Source of the DNA: an uncultured Fidelibacterota bacterium | Lineage (GTDB): Bacteria > Fidelibacterota > Marinisomatia > Marinisomatales > UBA1611 | Direction: 5' to 3' | Assembly (NCBI GenBank): GCA_913043235.1 | Contig: CAJWLO010000001.1 | Coordinates: 84,883-148,882, forward strand | Length of the DNA: 64,000 bases | Part shown: positions 36,777 to 46,572 of the stretch, one piece after another | Position numbering within the stretch: position 1 is the stretch's first letter | Layout of the letters: each line of letters begins with the position of its first letter | Made by a program: the position numbers and the translations under genes | The notes under the pieces: model-generated | What the model saw: the letters and a program-made list of their open reading frames with translations, nothing else | Databases searched by the model: none | What the model was told of the DNA's origin: nothing

Positions 36777-39265
36777 GGTTAAGTACGTCTAATGGGAGAG
36801 GAACATACTCCTTGCGGGTAATAATATATATAGGCTTGGTGTTTTCTGTTGTTATGGCAGAGGGCACACTCTATTTCCAGGGTATTTATGACTTGGACAA
36901 AGATGGGGTTCAGGAATCCCTATTGCTTAATTCGGGGCAGCAGTCTGCCAGTTGGGTTGAATTGGTCGATAATAAAGTCGATCAAGTAATATGGCAATAC
37001 TCACTACCCTATAAAGGCCAATTTGCAGATGCAGAGTTGCTAGATATTGATGGCGATGGTTTGTTAGATCTGGTAGCCATTACAAAACTTTCTCCATCAA
37101 CAGATACAAAGGATTGGCTCTATATTTTTAGGGGCACTGGGAATAATTTTGAAGCCATTCCTTCCACACTGAATTATACATCTTTGGATTTGGGGAAAGT
37201 CCGACCACTAAATATTTCCAAAATATCAAAAACCAATAATCAATTAGCTGTAGCATTTGGTACCCCGGTGCGACAGGCAATTATTTTCAATTTATCTCTT
37301 TCGGATGAAAAAATTACACTGAAAAATAAGAAGATGCTGAGTGCCCCAATAATCGAAAATGGATATGGTCACCTGTTTGCCAGTGGTTTCATAAGCAACG
37401 GTGTAAGTTATTTGGCAATTATATCCCCGGAGGGCAATAAAATAAAGACTGCTGTATTTGATATGGACTCTAATGGCCTGTTGTTGAAATCTGATTTGTT
37501 ACTTGTGGGCGATGCTAAGCAGTTAATAGGTGCCGGTATCCAGCCATTTAAAACAATGCAAGCCACTAGTGATGGTTTGGTGGTTCCATATGGTACAGAT
37601 GATGTTTTTTTATTACAAGTTAAGGGAGAAGAGTTAAAACTGAAAAAAACAGATATGACTGGACAAGCTATACCGCAAATAGTAGAATATCAACATGGCG
37701 AAGTACAGAAAAAAGTTATAAAAAAAACATCTGATAATAGCATGATTCCTCCGGTACCCATGCCAATTCGAAATGAAAGGATGAATTTTAAGGAACTCAC
37801 CAGCTTGCCGTATGATTATAAAGAAGTTCAATTCAAAAAGAAAAGACCGACGTTACCCCGTAATAAAGATTTAGATGTATTAACACCAACTTTGGGTGAT
37901 TATCTGGCTTCTATTGAGGCTAAAGAAGCGCAACTTAAAGAAACTGATATTGAAAGAACTGGTGTGCCAAAAGCAACTCAAGAGATGCATAGTGAACGCT
38001 GGGCAGATGAAGCAGGATTTGAACAGGTTAATCTTGGAGAATATATTTCGGAAATGGATGATGCATCGAAAACACCAGTTGTTCCTGCATTGGATGACGG
38101 TGTAGTCACATTTACCAATACAGTTCATGAAGTAATTGCTTTTAAACCTGTGGCCCAAGGCATCAGCCAATTTGAACCTGTAGAAGGTGAAATTGACCTT
38201 TATTATGTGTTAGCCATAACACCTGCTGTGAGTGAGTCCAAAGATCGGTATGTTTTTGATGGCGAGGCGCCATTTGGAGTGTCTGTAAATCAGATACCAC
38301 AGATTGGTGAACCGACTCATTTTCAACATGGGATTTCGGCTAATTTGAATGGCTTGCGTCGGGGAGAGACATTCGATTTTGCTTATTCGTTGCGTAATGC
38401 TCAGACCGATAGTGTGACGACCTTGATCATGGTACACGATATGCAGACCAATGTTGTTTTCATGTCAATTCTTCCGGAAAGAGATTCCCTATCTCAATCC
38501 TATCAACCGGAAGCTTTTGATCCCACATTATTTGAATTTCCTGATTATTTCTTTGATGGCTTTCCTACGTCACTGGGAATGGATTTTACAGATAAACTTA
38601 TTCGGTTTTCATTTGCAGGAAACTCTGATACTACTATACATAAGGGGATTTATCTTTCCTCTACAACTCCATCGGTTCCTGCCCAATCTTTGGCTGTCTT
38701 TATGGATGATGGGAAATTACAGGCCATTCGGGGAGAAATTATTGTTCGTGAGAATGGATCCAAGAAAGTAACAACGGAATTTGACTTGGATGGCTATGTA
38801 GAGCCCAGTGTTATGTTTTCCAGACTAATCGAAGAATATTTTCCCGATTCTCTGAAAGTACAGCTTTTGCAGGATGGATCTTTGAGAGAGCCCCTATTTG
38901 GGCCAAAGGATAAATTGCCTAAGATTGTTCGGGAACAGCGTCTTCCAGATGTGCAATTTGACCAAGGTAATCCAGAAATTCCGGTGGCACCGATTCAAAG
39001 CTTAGTGCCAGATGCTGAATCATCGATAACAGAGGAAACGACAATCAAAGAAAAGCAATATACTCCTGAAGCCGTTGATCCAACTGTTGTAGTTCCAAAA
39101 ATAAAATCTGTAATTGATGATTCGCTCAAACTTGAGAAGGTAAAAGAACTTCCGATAAATGCAGATAAAGAGGATAATGACCCAACCGAATCCTTACCTC
39201 CGATTCCAGAAGAATCACAGCCCGAATCATCAGTCCCTGATCCAAAAAATAGTAATGAGTATTAA
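36773..39265 (+). CDS. Large secreted protein with FG-GAP-like N-terminal repeats
   Basis: 830 aa. A hydrophobic signal is at about 14-35, ending FSVVMA. The start is uncertain: a TTG at 36812 with GGGAGAGG upstream would give a shorter, better signal. DLDKDGVQES (about 42-51) and DIDGDGLLDL (about 93-102) are FG-GAP/calcium-binding motifs of a beta-propeller. The middle (about 330-450) is charged and low-complexity; the C-terminal half has no recognised domain and ends Pro- and Glu-rich. The N-terminal 100 residues resemble those of the next gene, so the two are tandem paralogs. They are 25 bases apart (by the ATG I chose) and likely an operon. Surface or periplasmic role is inferred. Confidence 0.7.
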   Translation: MRLSTSNGRGTYSLRVIIYIGLVFSVVMAEGTLYFQGIYDLDKDGVQESLLLNSGQQSASWVELVDNKVDQVIWQYSLPYKGQFADAELLDIDGDGLLDLVAITKLSPSTDTKDWLYIFRGTGNNFEAIPSTLNYTSLDLGKVRPLNISKISKTNNQLAVAFGTPVRQAIIFNLSLSDEKITLKNKKMLSAPIIENGYGHLFASGFISNGVSYLAIISPEGNKIKTAVFDMDSNGLLLKSDLLLVGDAKQLIGAGIQPFKTMQATSDGLVVPYGTDDVFLLQVKGEELKLKKTDMTGQAIPQIVEYQHGEVQKKVIKKTSDNSMIPPVPMPIRNERMNFKELTSLPYDYKEVQFKKKRPTLPRNKDLDVLTPTLGDYLASIEAKEAQLKETDIERTGVPKATQEMHSERWADEAGFEQVNLGEYISEMDDASKTPVVPALDDGVVTFTNTVHEVIAFKPVAQGISQFEPVEGEIDLYYVLAITPAVSESKDRYVFDGEAPFGVSVNQIPQIGEPTHFQHGISANLNGLRRGETFDFAYSLRNAQTDSVTTLIMVHDMQTNVVFMSILPERDSLSQSYQPEAFDPTLFEFPDYFFDGFPTSLGMDFTDKLIRFSFAGNSDTTIHKGIYLSSTTPSVPAQSLAVFMDDGKLQAIRGEIIVRENGSKKVTTEFDLDGYVEPSVMFSRLIEEYFPDSLKVQLLQDGSLREPLFGPKDKLPKIVREQRLPDVQFDQGNPEIPVAPIQSLVPDAESSITEETTIKEKQYTPEAVDPTVVVPKIKSVIDDSLKLEKVKELPINADKEDNDPTESLPPIPEESQPESSVPDPKNSNEY

Positions 39266-39290
39266 AATTTGATTATAATTGATATTATTT

Positions 39291-42200
39291 ATGTATCGAA
39301 TCAAAACTAAGTATTATTTATTTCTTGGATTATTACTTTCTGGCAACTTATTGCTGGGGCAAAAAATTGTTCATATGAATGGCTCCTATGATTTGGACGG
39401 TGATAAACTATTGGAGTTTATTTCCTTGGAACTGGCCCCTGAAAAAGATGTTTTTCCAACAGTTGTTCGTTATTATGAAATGGATGTAGACGGTTATCAG
39501 AATCTTGTTTGGGAATTTTCTCCGCCAGCAGGCCTTGATGGTTATTTTGTGGATGCCCGGATAGGGGATCTGAGTGGAAATGGTTCACCCAATCTGATTC
39601 TTATTATGAATCTTTCCCGGTTTGGTGATAATACCACTCCTCATGTTTTTATAGCCACTTATTCTTGGGATGGGGGATCATTTTCAGAACTACCCTCAGC
39701 AACTCTAGATATTGGTAAGGGTGATCGGTCACTACGCTGTAATAATTTTCAATTACTTGACCAGGACGCTGATGGCGATGAAGAAATTGTTCTTTCCTTG
39801 GGCAGTCCTTTCCGAGGATTTGCCATTGTAGATTCTAGAGATGAAGGGCTTGTTTTAACAAAAAAAGTAAGACCTGATGAATTATTGATTGGATCAGCAC
39901 TCTTATATGTTGGTGTCGTGGATTATGACAGTGATGGGTATGAAGATGTTTTGGCTTTAAGTCAAGAAGGGAGCACGCTAAAAGCACAGCCATTTTATAA
40001 CATTGGTGGGGTTTTTGATTCTGGTCATATGATTAGAAAAACCATTGATGGCCTCGATGGTATATTGCCCAGATCTTTTGAACTTACAGATTGGGATGCT
40101 GATGGGTTTTTTGATGTCTTGGCAGGTTTCAGTTCTGGGGATGTAATTGGCTTTACTTTAACTCCGGCTACACTAGTTGTAGAAGAGGTTCCTGTAAACC
40201 CGGGGCCTTTAACCCAGATTACTATTGAGGATATTAATCAGGACACTTACGAAGATATACTTATGTTGTCCTCCGATATCAACACCTTGACTCTGGTTTC
40301 AGGAAAAGATGGAGCCGTAGAAGGTGTGCAGAATGCTATGAGTAATATTCCGCAAAATATACAAATCTTTGCCATTATGCCTCTTACAAAGTCAGGGCTC
40401 TACACCGGAAGTGTTTTAATCTCTGGCTGGAGTGGAAAAGAAAATTCCCTCTATATTGTGGATCTTGGTAAAAAATCAGATCGTTTTGACCAAGGGTTTA
40501 TTTTAAGCTCCGATTTTATTTCTGAAAAACTACCGAACCTTTTGTCCAATATTCAGGATGACAAACCGGAAGTTCCAGAAGTATTTATCGAAGTATCTCC
40601 AGAAGAAATCACTACTCTAGAATCGCAGACTCAAGAGCGGATCATTACAGATCTTGGCGAATCACCTCGAGCATTTATTCCTGGAACTTTGGATCCTAGA
40701 ATCTTGGAAGGTAAGGTTTTAAAAGAACAGCCACGTATACAGCCCCCTAAAAAAATTGAAAGAACGCTTGAAAAACCAAAAAAGCCAAAACAAAAAGAGA
40801 CAGTGGGGATGCGTTTACCAAAGCATATTCTACCAAAATATGTTTTAACTCCAGGACACCCATTCCTCTATGAACTTCCTAAAAATGAAGACGAAGAATT
40901 TTACAGTTTCCGCTGGGAATCATTGCCCCCACAAGGGATGTATTTTTTTTACGAATCGAAATCAATAAACTGGGTACCGACTGAAAATCAACTTGATGCT
41001 TTCCAGACTAGCTATCATGTTAGGATGAAGGTTGATGAAATTATGGAACCTATTTCTGCTTCTACGGAAAACAACCAAGAATACAAGGCATTACCTGTTC
41101 TTGAAAGTCGTGATGAAAGCATGTGGATCTATGTGAATGACCCACCTCGGTTTTTAACTCAACCTGAAGAGACAGAGTTTGTTGCTGGTGCGACTTTTAG
41201 GTACGAACCAATTGTTCAGGATCGCAACAAAGATGCCGCTTTTCAATTTGACCTTGAGATTGCCCCGGAAGGTATGACCCTGGAAAATGGAGTCATCATT
41301 TGGGAGACAGATAGTAGCCATGCTGATGTATATGATGTTCGTTTGATTGTGTCTGATGGATTTGATAGAACGGCTCAGGAATTTAAATTATTTGCTCGTT
41401 CTGGTGTGCGTATATTGTCCACTGCACCTATGATTGGTAAGGTAGGTGAGAACTACAGCTACTCGGTGAAGGTTTGGAAGCAAGGCAAAGATGAAATTGT
41501 AAAATATAAACTTTTTTACGGTCCAGATGGAATGAAAGTGGACCCAAAAGGGAATGTGCTCTGGACACCCAATCCTGTTCAAGTTGATACGGTTAAATAT
41601 GCTCTTGTAGCTATGCATGGGGTGGCTACAGACACACAATTTGTGAATTTATTTATCAACCATCCGCCAATTATAAAAAAAGCACCTCTGCCCATGAATA
41701 AAATCAATGTGGGCGGAATTTGGGATTATCAATTGACAATTGAGGACCCCAATATAAAAGATCAAATTGTTTATACCGCACATAGTCTACCTCAAGGTAT
41801 GCGTATGGATCCAAACACAGGCCGTTTACGATGGGAGCCCGGTTTACAGGATGTAGATTTCCATAAGCTGAGGATTGAGGTATCCGATGGACATGAATCT
41901 AGATTTATTGAGTCTGAATTCTTTGTCAATGCACCTATTCAAATTATTTCAGTGCCTTCCATGGCTGCTACAGTTGGTTTAGAATACGCATACCCGATAA
42001 TGACTGTAGATAAAAATAGAGGTTCACTTTTGCCGTTCAATAAAGTTGTGAAAGTTGAAAATGTTTCAACAATTAGGATGTATTCAGTGAACATCACTGA
42101 TGATGTGGTGTTAGAAAATATTGATCGATATCTTGCTGATTGGCATAATGCTGATGCAGTTTATTATGTTGACCCAAAACACCCTTCCGATTCTCTGTTT

Positions 42201-43163
42201 TCACGGTTGAATATGAAACGTTATACACATTCTGTATTTTTTGAAGAGAATAGACTTTGGGTAATCCTGCAGACTGTTGATGGTCGAACCATCAAGATCA
42301 AAGATTTTTTATGGGAATTTTTCATTGGTAAAGATAAAGGTCGCCCACCGCGCGTGGTGGTGGAACGAATCAGTCCTATCAAATATTCATTGTTAGATTT
42401 TCCAGAAGGAATGGTTGTGGATGAAGGGTCAGGGACCATTCGCTGGACACCAAAAATCGATCAGGTAAATACGCAGAGGATTACAGTAATTGTCTCTGAT
42501 GGTTACACAAAGGACGAACAGACTTTCGAAGTGTATGCCAACCATTTACCCACTGTTGTATCTAATCCACCAAGAATGGCTTTGGTTGGCGATTTATTTA
42601 AATATCAAATAAATGTAGATGATAAAAATGAAAATGCTAATCTAGAATACACCCTTGTGAAAGGTCCTCACGGTATGCAAATGGACCGTTACGGCAAAAT
42701 TTTATGGGTTCCTAAGGCAGCGCAAATTAATTATAATAATTATGAAGTTTCTGTCAGTGATGGTTATGGAACAGATATACAACAAGGCAGAATTTTTGTA
42801 AATAACCCTCCAACCCTGATGTCAGCACCAAAACCAGTGGGGCTTACTGGACATACTTGGCGTTATAAAATGACCACAGAAGACTTAAACAGAGATCGTG
42901 TAACCTACCGCGCTGTTCGCCTGCCAAAATATGCTGCATTTGATAAGAAAAAAGCTATAATTGAATGGACACCGCGCCAGAACCAAACAGGCATGAATGA
43001 TTTTATATTAATGGCCATTGATGAGCATGGAGCAACTACAGCTCATGAATTTCAGGTTCATATATTTCATGATCCTAGTTCAAAACAATTGGTCAATACA
43101 GGCTGGCCATTGATGCTTACTTTTGTAGGTGTGGTTTTTGCATGGGGAATGTCTAGTTTATAA
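39291..43163 (+). CDS. Giant surface protein: FG-GAP-like propeller, seven Ig-like (He_PIG) repeats, C-terminal membrane helix
   Basis: About 1290 aa from the ATG at 39291 (an in-frame TTG lies 12 bases upstream). Signal peptide ends NLLLGQ. Motifs DQDADGDEE, DYDSDGYED, DWDADGFFD and DINQDTYED recur about every 50 residues at about 160-330, suggesting propeller blades. After a Pro/Lys linker (about 480-510), seven units of about 100 residues end in patterns such as LPQGMRMDPNTGRLRWEP and VSDGxxxxxxxFxVxxNxPP, the He_PIG Ig-like fold. A hydrophobic segment lies at the very C-terminus (WPLMLTFVGVVFAWGM). It probably extends from the cell surface or spans the periplasm. The stop overlaps the converging lpxK gene by 11 bases. 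Confidence 0.78.
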   Translation: MYRIKTKYYLFLGLLLSGNLLLGQKIVHMNGSYDLDGDKLLEFISLELAPEKDVFPTVVRYYEMDVDGYQNLVWEFSPPAGLDGYFVDARIGDLSGNGSPNLILIMNLSRFGDNTTPHVFIATYSWDGGSFSELPSATLDIGKGDRSLRCNNFQLLDQDADGDEEIVLSLGSPFRGFAIVDSRDEGLVLTKKVRPDELLIGSALLYVGVVDYDSDGYEDVLALSQEGSTLKAQPFYNIGGVFDSGHMIRKTIDGLDGILPRSFELTDWDADGFFDVLAGFSSGDVIGFTLTPATLVVEEVPVNPGPLTQITIEDINQDTYEDILMLSSDINTLTLVSGKDGAVEGVQNAMSNIPQNIQIFAIMPLTKSGLYTGSVLISGWSGKENSLYIVDLGKKSDRFDQGFILSSDFISEKLPNLLSNIQDDKPEVPEVFIEVSPEEITTLESQTQERIITDLGESPRAFIPGTLDPRILEGKVLKEQPRIQPPKKIERTLEKPKKPKQKETVGMRLPKHILPKYVLTPGHPFLYELPKNEDEEFYSFRWESLPPQGMYFFYESKSINWVPTENQLDAFQTSYHVRMKVDEIMEPISASTENNQEYKALPVLESRDESMWIYVNDPPRFLTQPEETEFVAGATFRYEPIVQDRNKDAAFQFDLEIAPEGMTLENGVIIWETDSSHADVYDVRLIVSDGFDRTAQEFKLFARSGVRILSTAPMIGKVGENYSYSVKVWKQGKDEIVKYKLFYGPDGMKVDPKGNVLWTPNPVQVDTVKYALVAMHGVATDTQFVNLFINHPPIIKKAPLPMNKINVGGIWDYQLTIEDPNIKDQIVYTAHSLPQGMRMDPNTGRLRWEPGLQDVDFHKLRIEVSDGHESRFIESEFFVNAPIQIISVPSMAATVGLEYAYPIMTVDKNRGSLLPFNKVVKVENVSTIRMYSVNITDDVVLENIDRYLADWHNADAVYYVDPKHPSDSLFSRLNMKRYTHSVFFEENRLWVILQTVDGRTIKIKDFLWEFFIGKDKGRPPRVVVERISPIKYSLLDFPEGMVVDEGSGTIRWTPKIDQVNTQRITVIVSDGYTKDEQTFEVYANHLPTVVSNPPRMALVGDLFKYQINVDDKNENANLEYTLVKGPHGMQMDRYGKILWVPKAAQINYNNYEVSVSDGYGTDIQQGRIFVNNPPTLMSAPKPVGLTGHTWRYKMTTEDLNRDRVTYRAVRLPKYAAFDKKKAIIEWTPRQNQTGMNDFILMAIDEHGATTAHEFQVHIFHDPSSKQLVNTGWPLMLTFVGVVFAWGMSSL

Positions 43164-44199
43164 AAGGTTGTAGTAGCTGTTTTAATTTTCTTTCATTATA
43201 AAATATAATATGAACACCAAGTACAATAATAGGATACACGCTTTTGAAATTTTGGATTTTCACCCAATCTTTTTCTGTGGTAACTAAGTATTCTGCATCT
43301 GTTTTATTGGCTTGTTGATCGATGATTATAATATCTTTCTGTGAATAACAGTAATGGTCATCAAATTCTTTCGAGCCACAAATAAGTGCTCCCAGATTTT
43401 TTATACTTTTCATGAAACTAGCATGGTCTCCAATTGCAGAGAACAGAAAAATATTTTTATTCTTCAGGGTTGCAGTTCCTGAGTTTGAGCAATATCCTAT
43501 TGGTGAGATAATACTCTCCATTTTTGAATGAAAAACCAGTATATCTGTTTCATTTAATTTTATTGATAAAAAAGGCTTTGGACGATGCAGATTGGTTTTG
43601 GTTACAATGATTGCATCTGCTCGGGCAATGTTTTCCCACGGCTCCCTTAAAATACCATAGGGCAATAATTTATGATCAATCAGCCGATCGCAGGCATTTA
43701 CCATAACTATATCTAGATCGCGTTCCAGTGCTCGGTGCTGGAATCCGTCATCTAAAATGATGATTTGGGATTGAAATCTTTGTGTTAGAAACATACCACC
43801 TCTGAAACGATCATTATCCACAACAATAGGTATCCCTTTCAAGTTATTAGCTAATAAATACGGCTCATCTCCACAATCTTCGAAATTTGATATCAATTTT
43901 GAATTGCCATCCGTAACCAATACAGTGCCTCTGGTTTTTCGTCCATACCCCCTGCTAAGAATAGCGACTTTTTTACCATGTTTTTTTATTAACTGTGCTA
44001 AAAATATAACCATAGGTGTTTTTCCTGTCCCGCCTACTGCCATATTACCTACGCTGATCACGGTACAAGGTAAACGCTTAGAAACAAAAAACCCAAAATT
44101 GTAAAACAAGTTACGCCAGTAAACGATCCCCCAGTAAAATAAGGCCAGGGGAAACAGGACCCATATAAGATATTCTTTATTTAGTCGCATTATTTGCAT
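43153..44199 (-). CDS. lpxK: Tetraacyldisaccharide 4'-kinase (lipid A)
   Basis: 348 aa. A transmembrane helix near 12-30 is followed by the P-loop SVGNMAVGGTGKTPMVIF (about 49-66). Downstream SRGYGRK and LDDGFQHRALERDLDIV are LpxK signatures. It phosphorylates the 4' position of the lipid A disaccharide on the inner membrane. It overlaps the DUF374 gene upstream by 23 bases, so both are coupled. Confirms an outer membrane with lipid A. Confidence 0.95.
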   Translation of the reverse strand: MQIMRLNKEYLIWVLFPLALFYWGIVYWRNLFYNFGFFVSKRLPCTVISVGNMAVGGTGKTPMVIFLAQLIKKHGKKVAILSRGYGRKTRGTVLVTDGNSKLISNFEDCGDEPYLLANNLKGIPIVVDNDRFRGGMFLTQRFQSQIIILDDGFQHRALERDLDIVMVNACDRLIDHKLLPYGILREPWENIARADAIIVTKTNLHRPKPFLSIKLNETDILVFHSKMESIISPIGYCSNSGTATLKNKNIFLFSAIGDHASFMKSIKNLGALICGSKEFDDHYCYSQKDIIIIDQQANKTDAEYLVTTEKDWVKIQNFKSVYPIIVLGVHIIFYNERKLKQLLQPFIN

Positions 44200-44815
44200 A
44201 TTGCAAATTATTATTTTCTAATATGTTCATTTTGGTAATCAATTGATCTACACATTCTTGTTGGTCCATATTTCTATCGAAGAACAATGGTTCACCATAT
44301 TCTATAAAAATTTCACCAAATGGTTTTTCCACATAAAATGTATCCCAATTATTGAATCCCCAGCGTTTCGTGGAAAAAGCTGTTGCTGGAACAATTACAG
44401 TGTTGGTCATCTTGGCCGCACGAATAATACCTGGTTTTGGAATTCGGGCCGGTCCTGATGGTCCATCAGGGGTAATAAAAACTAGTGCAGGCGGACTTCG
44501 AAGTACCTGTATGATCTCTTTATATGCTTCTGCACCTTTTTCTTTGCTTGAACCTCTTATCATGTTCAAGCCCCATTTTGTGCAAATTCGGGAAATAATT
44601 TCGGCGTCTTTATGGGTGCCGGCAATAGCATGATAATTATGATTAGAAAGATTTTTTATAATAGGAAGAAGTTGCCCATGCCAACAACAAATTGAAACGG
44701 ATTTTCCTGAATTTAAAATATTTAAGTAGTTATTTGCACCTCTTACCTTCCAGAGATTCGTCCAGTAAAAGAGGCTTAATACCCAGTTTCCCATCCAAGC
44801 ATAAAAAGATATCAT
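44177..44815 (-). CDS. DUF374 family acyltransferase-like protein (lipid A operon)
   Basis: 212 aa. It has the lysophospholipid-acyltransferase-like layout of DUF374: CCWHGQLLPIIK, AGTHKDAEIISRI, FITPDGPSGPARIPKPG and VIVPATAFSTKRWGFNNWDT. Such proteins sit in lpx operons of many FCB bacteria and may add a secondary acyl chain or transfer Kdo-linked lipid A, but the exact reaction is not established. One N-terminal hydrophobic helix. It is 10 bases after lpxB and overlaps lpxK. Confidence 0.82.
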   Translation of the reverse strand: MISFYAWMGNWVLSLFYWTNLWKVRGANNYLNILNSGKSVSICCWHGQLLPIIKNLSNHNYHAIAGTHKDAEIISRICTKWGLNMIRGSSKEKGAEAYKEIIQVLRSPPALVFITPDGPSGPARIPKPGIIRAAKMTNTVIVPATAFSTKRWGFNNWDTFYVEKPFGEIFIEYGEPLFFDRNMDQQECVDQLITKMNILENNNLQYANNATK

Positions 44816-44825
44816 ATGATAAAAA

Positions 44826-45962
44826 TCAAATTTTCAAATTCTCGTTTTTTCGTGATACAATAGCTTCTGCTGCCCGGTCATAAACACCAGGCATACCAAG
44901 GGTTTTGCGGATAGTATCAAATTTAGCTAACATTATTTTTCTTGTTGTATTGGATGTATCCAGTAAAGGTTGAATTGCAGTTACTAGGTTTGTTGGAGTC
45001 ATTTTATTTTGCAGATATTCTTCTACAATAGATTCGTTTGCAATTAGGTTGACAATTGAAGCATGGCGAATATTGGTGATGAATTTAATTAGTATCCAGG
45101 ATAGGAGTTTAAACTTGTAACATACAACTATTGGTGTGTTCTCCATAGCGCATTCCAGTGTTGCTGTACCAGAAGATACAATTGCCGCAGTAGCATTTAT
45201 TATTGCTTTACGGGCATTAGGCTCTATTTTAAAATTTCTTGGTATATCATTTAGAGTAATACCAGGAGCTGGAACCACTACTACTTGAAGATTTTCTATT
45301 TTGTTTTGTAGCAGATCTATGGTAGTAAGGAAGACCGGCCAATGTAATTTTATTTCCTGCTCTCGGCTTCCGGGTAATAACAGAAGGATTGGATAGTCAG
45401 AACTCAGATCATGACGATTAAAGTATTCCTCGGTTGATTCATTAATTTTTATCGTTTCCACGAATGGATGTCCGATATAATTTGTTAATAGCCCCTTTGA
45501 CTGATACCATTCCTGCTCAAAAGGGAAAATAGATAAAGCCTGATCCAAGGTAGCTTTCATTGTTTCTACCCGTTTTTCTTTCCATGCCCAGGCTTGGGGT
45601 AAAATAAAATACGTAATAGGGATTTTTAAATAATGAATATGTTTTGCCAGTCTAAGATTAAACCCAGGATAATCAATTAAAATAATACGGTCAGGTTTAG
45701 TATGGGCAATAATATCAACCGTTTCATTCAAAATCTTAATCATTTTTGGTAAATGTTTTATTACTTCGATAAAACCCATAATCCCTAGAGTGTCCGTGTG
45801 CTCTAGAATCTCCATCCCGGAATTTTTCATGTTTTCTCCCCCATGCCCCAAGAATAGTGTATTAGGATGAATCCTTTTTATAGCAGATATAAGTTTTCCT
45901 CCGTGTACATCGCCGGATGTCTCTCCAGCGACAAAAAAATATTTTACCCTTCTTTTAGCCAT
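44826..45962 (-). CDS. lpxB: Lipid-A-disaccharide synthase
   Basis: 378 aa. The family N-terminus FVAGETSGDVHGGKLI and the GT-B core motifs LIDYPGFNLRLAK, PQAWAWKEKRV, LLLPGSREQEIKLHWP and VSSGTATLECAMENTPIVV are all present. It joins UDP-diacylglucosamine and lipid X at the inner membrane. It lies in an operon with the Gfo oxidoreductase and an ICMT-like protein upstream and DUF374 and lpxK downstream. Confidence 0.96.
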   Translation of the reverse strand: MAKRRVKYFFVAGETSGDVHGGKLISAIKRIHPNTLFLGHGGENMKNSGMEILEHTDTLGIMGFIEVIKHLPKMIKILNETVDIIAHTKPDRIILIDYPGFNLRLAKHIHYLKIPITYFILPQAWAWKEKRVETMKATLDQALSIFPFEQEWYQSKGLLTNYIGHPFVETIKINESTEEYFNRHDLSSDYPILLLLPGSREQEIKLHWPVFLTTIDLLQNKIENLQVVVVPAPGITLNDIPRNFKIEPNARKAIINATAAIVSSGTATLECAMENTPIVVCYKFKLLSWILIKFITNIRHASIVNLIANESIVEEYLQNKMTPTNLVTAIQPLLDTSNTTRKIMLAKFDTIRKTLGMPGVYDRAAEAIVSRKNENLKI

Positions 45963-45978
45963 TTAGTCCCCATGTTAA

Positions 45979-46572
45979 TTATAATGAAATACTATTACCG
46001 AAGTAGGTTCTAATAAAAATCAAACTGAGCAGGAGCAATATATTTTGTAAAGTACGTTTTTCAGTAGTGATAGTTTTGGTAATTGAGGCCGGTATGCGGT
46101 TGTCAGTGCTTTTCCAAGGAGTAATTCGAGGAATAAAACGAGGTACATTGATTTTATAATGATCATATTCCGCACCAAACAGACCTGAAAGTGTTTCTTC
46201 CTCAAGGGAGATTATCATGATATATTGAATGGTAAAATAGATAAATACTATACTCAAAAATTCCCACATGAAAACCCCTCCGGCGATAAAAGTAACACCC
46301 ATATAGATAACCATATTGCCTAGATAAAGGGGATTTCTAATATGAGCATATGGCCCAGATGTACAGAGCGAAGGAGCACCAACTTTCCGGCTCCGGGTAA
46401 TTCCGCCTGCGTAGCGAACAGCGTAGAAACGAATATATTCACCAATAAATACCGATCCAAAACCAATCCAAATGAAAGGAAATATAGGCTCTGTAAAATA
46501 AAGAAGAATAAATACAATCGGAATTGGGGTAAAACTTCTGTAGACAAAAAAGCAATCTCTTAAGTTCATCAA
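45979..46572 (-). CDS. Isoprenylcysteine carboxyl methyltransferase (ICMT/PEMT)-like membrane protein
   Basis: 197 aa, about four to five membrane segments. The motif HIRNPLYLGN, followed by EEETLSGLFGAEYDHY, is the SAM-binding signature of the ICMT/PEMT methyltransferase family. The substrate is unknown; a lipid or isoprenoid methylation is typical. It starts within the stop of the Gfo gene (4-base overlap) and lies 17 bases before lpxB, so it is part of the lipid A operon, hinting at a modified lipid A or a lipid carrier. Confidence 0.8.
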   Translation of the reverse strand: MMNLRDCFFVYRSFTPIPIVFILLYFTEPIFPFIWIGFGSVFIGEYIRFYAVRYAGGITRSRKVGAPSLCTSGPYAHIRNPLYLGNMVIYMGVTFIAGGVFMWEFLSIVFIYFTIQYIMIISLEEETLSGLFGAEYDHYKINVPRFIPRITPWKSTDNRIPASITKTITTEKRTLQNILLLLSLIFIRTYFGNSISL

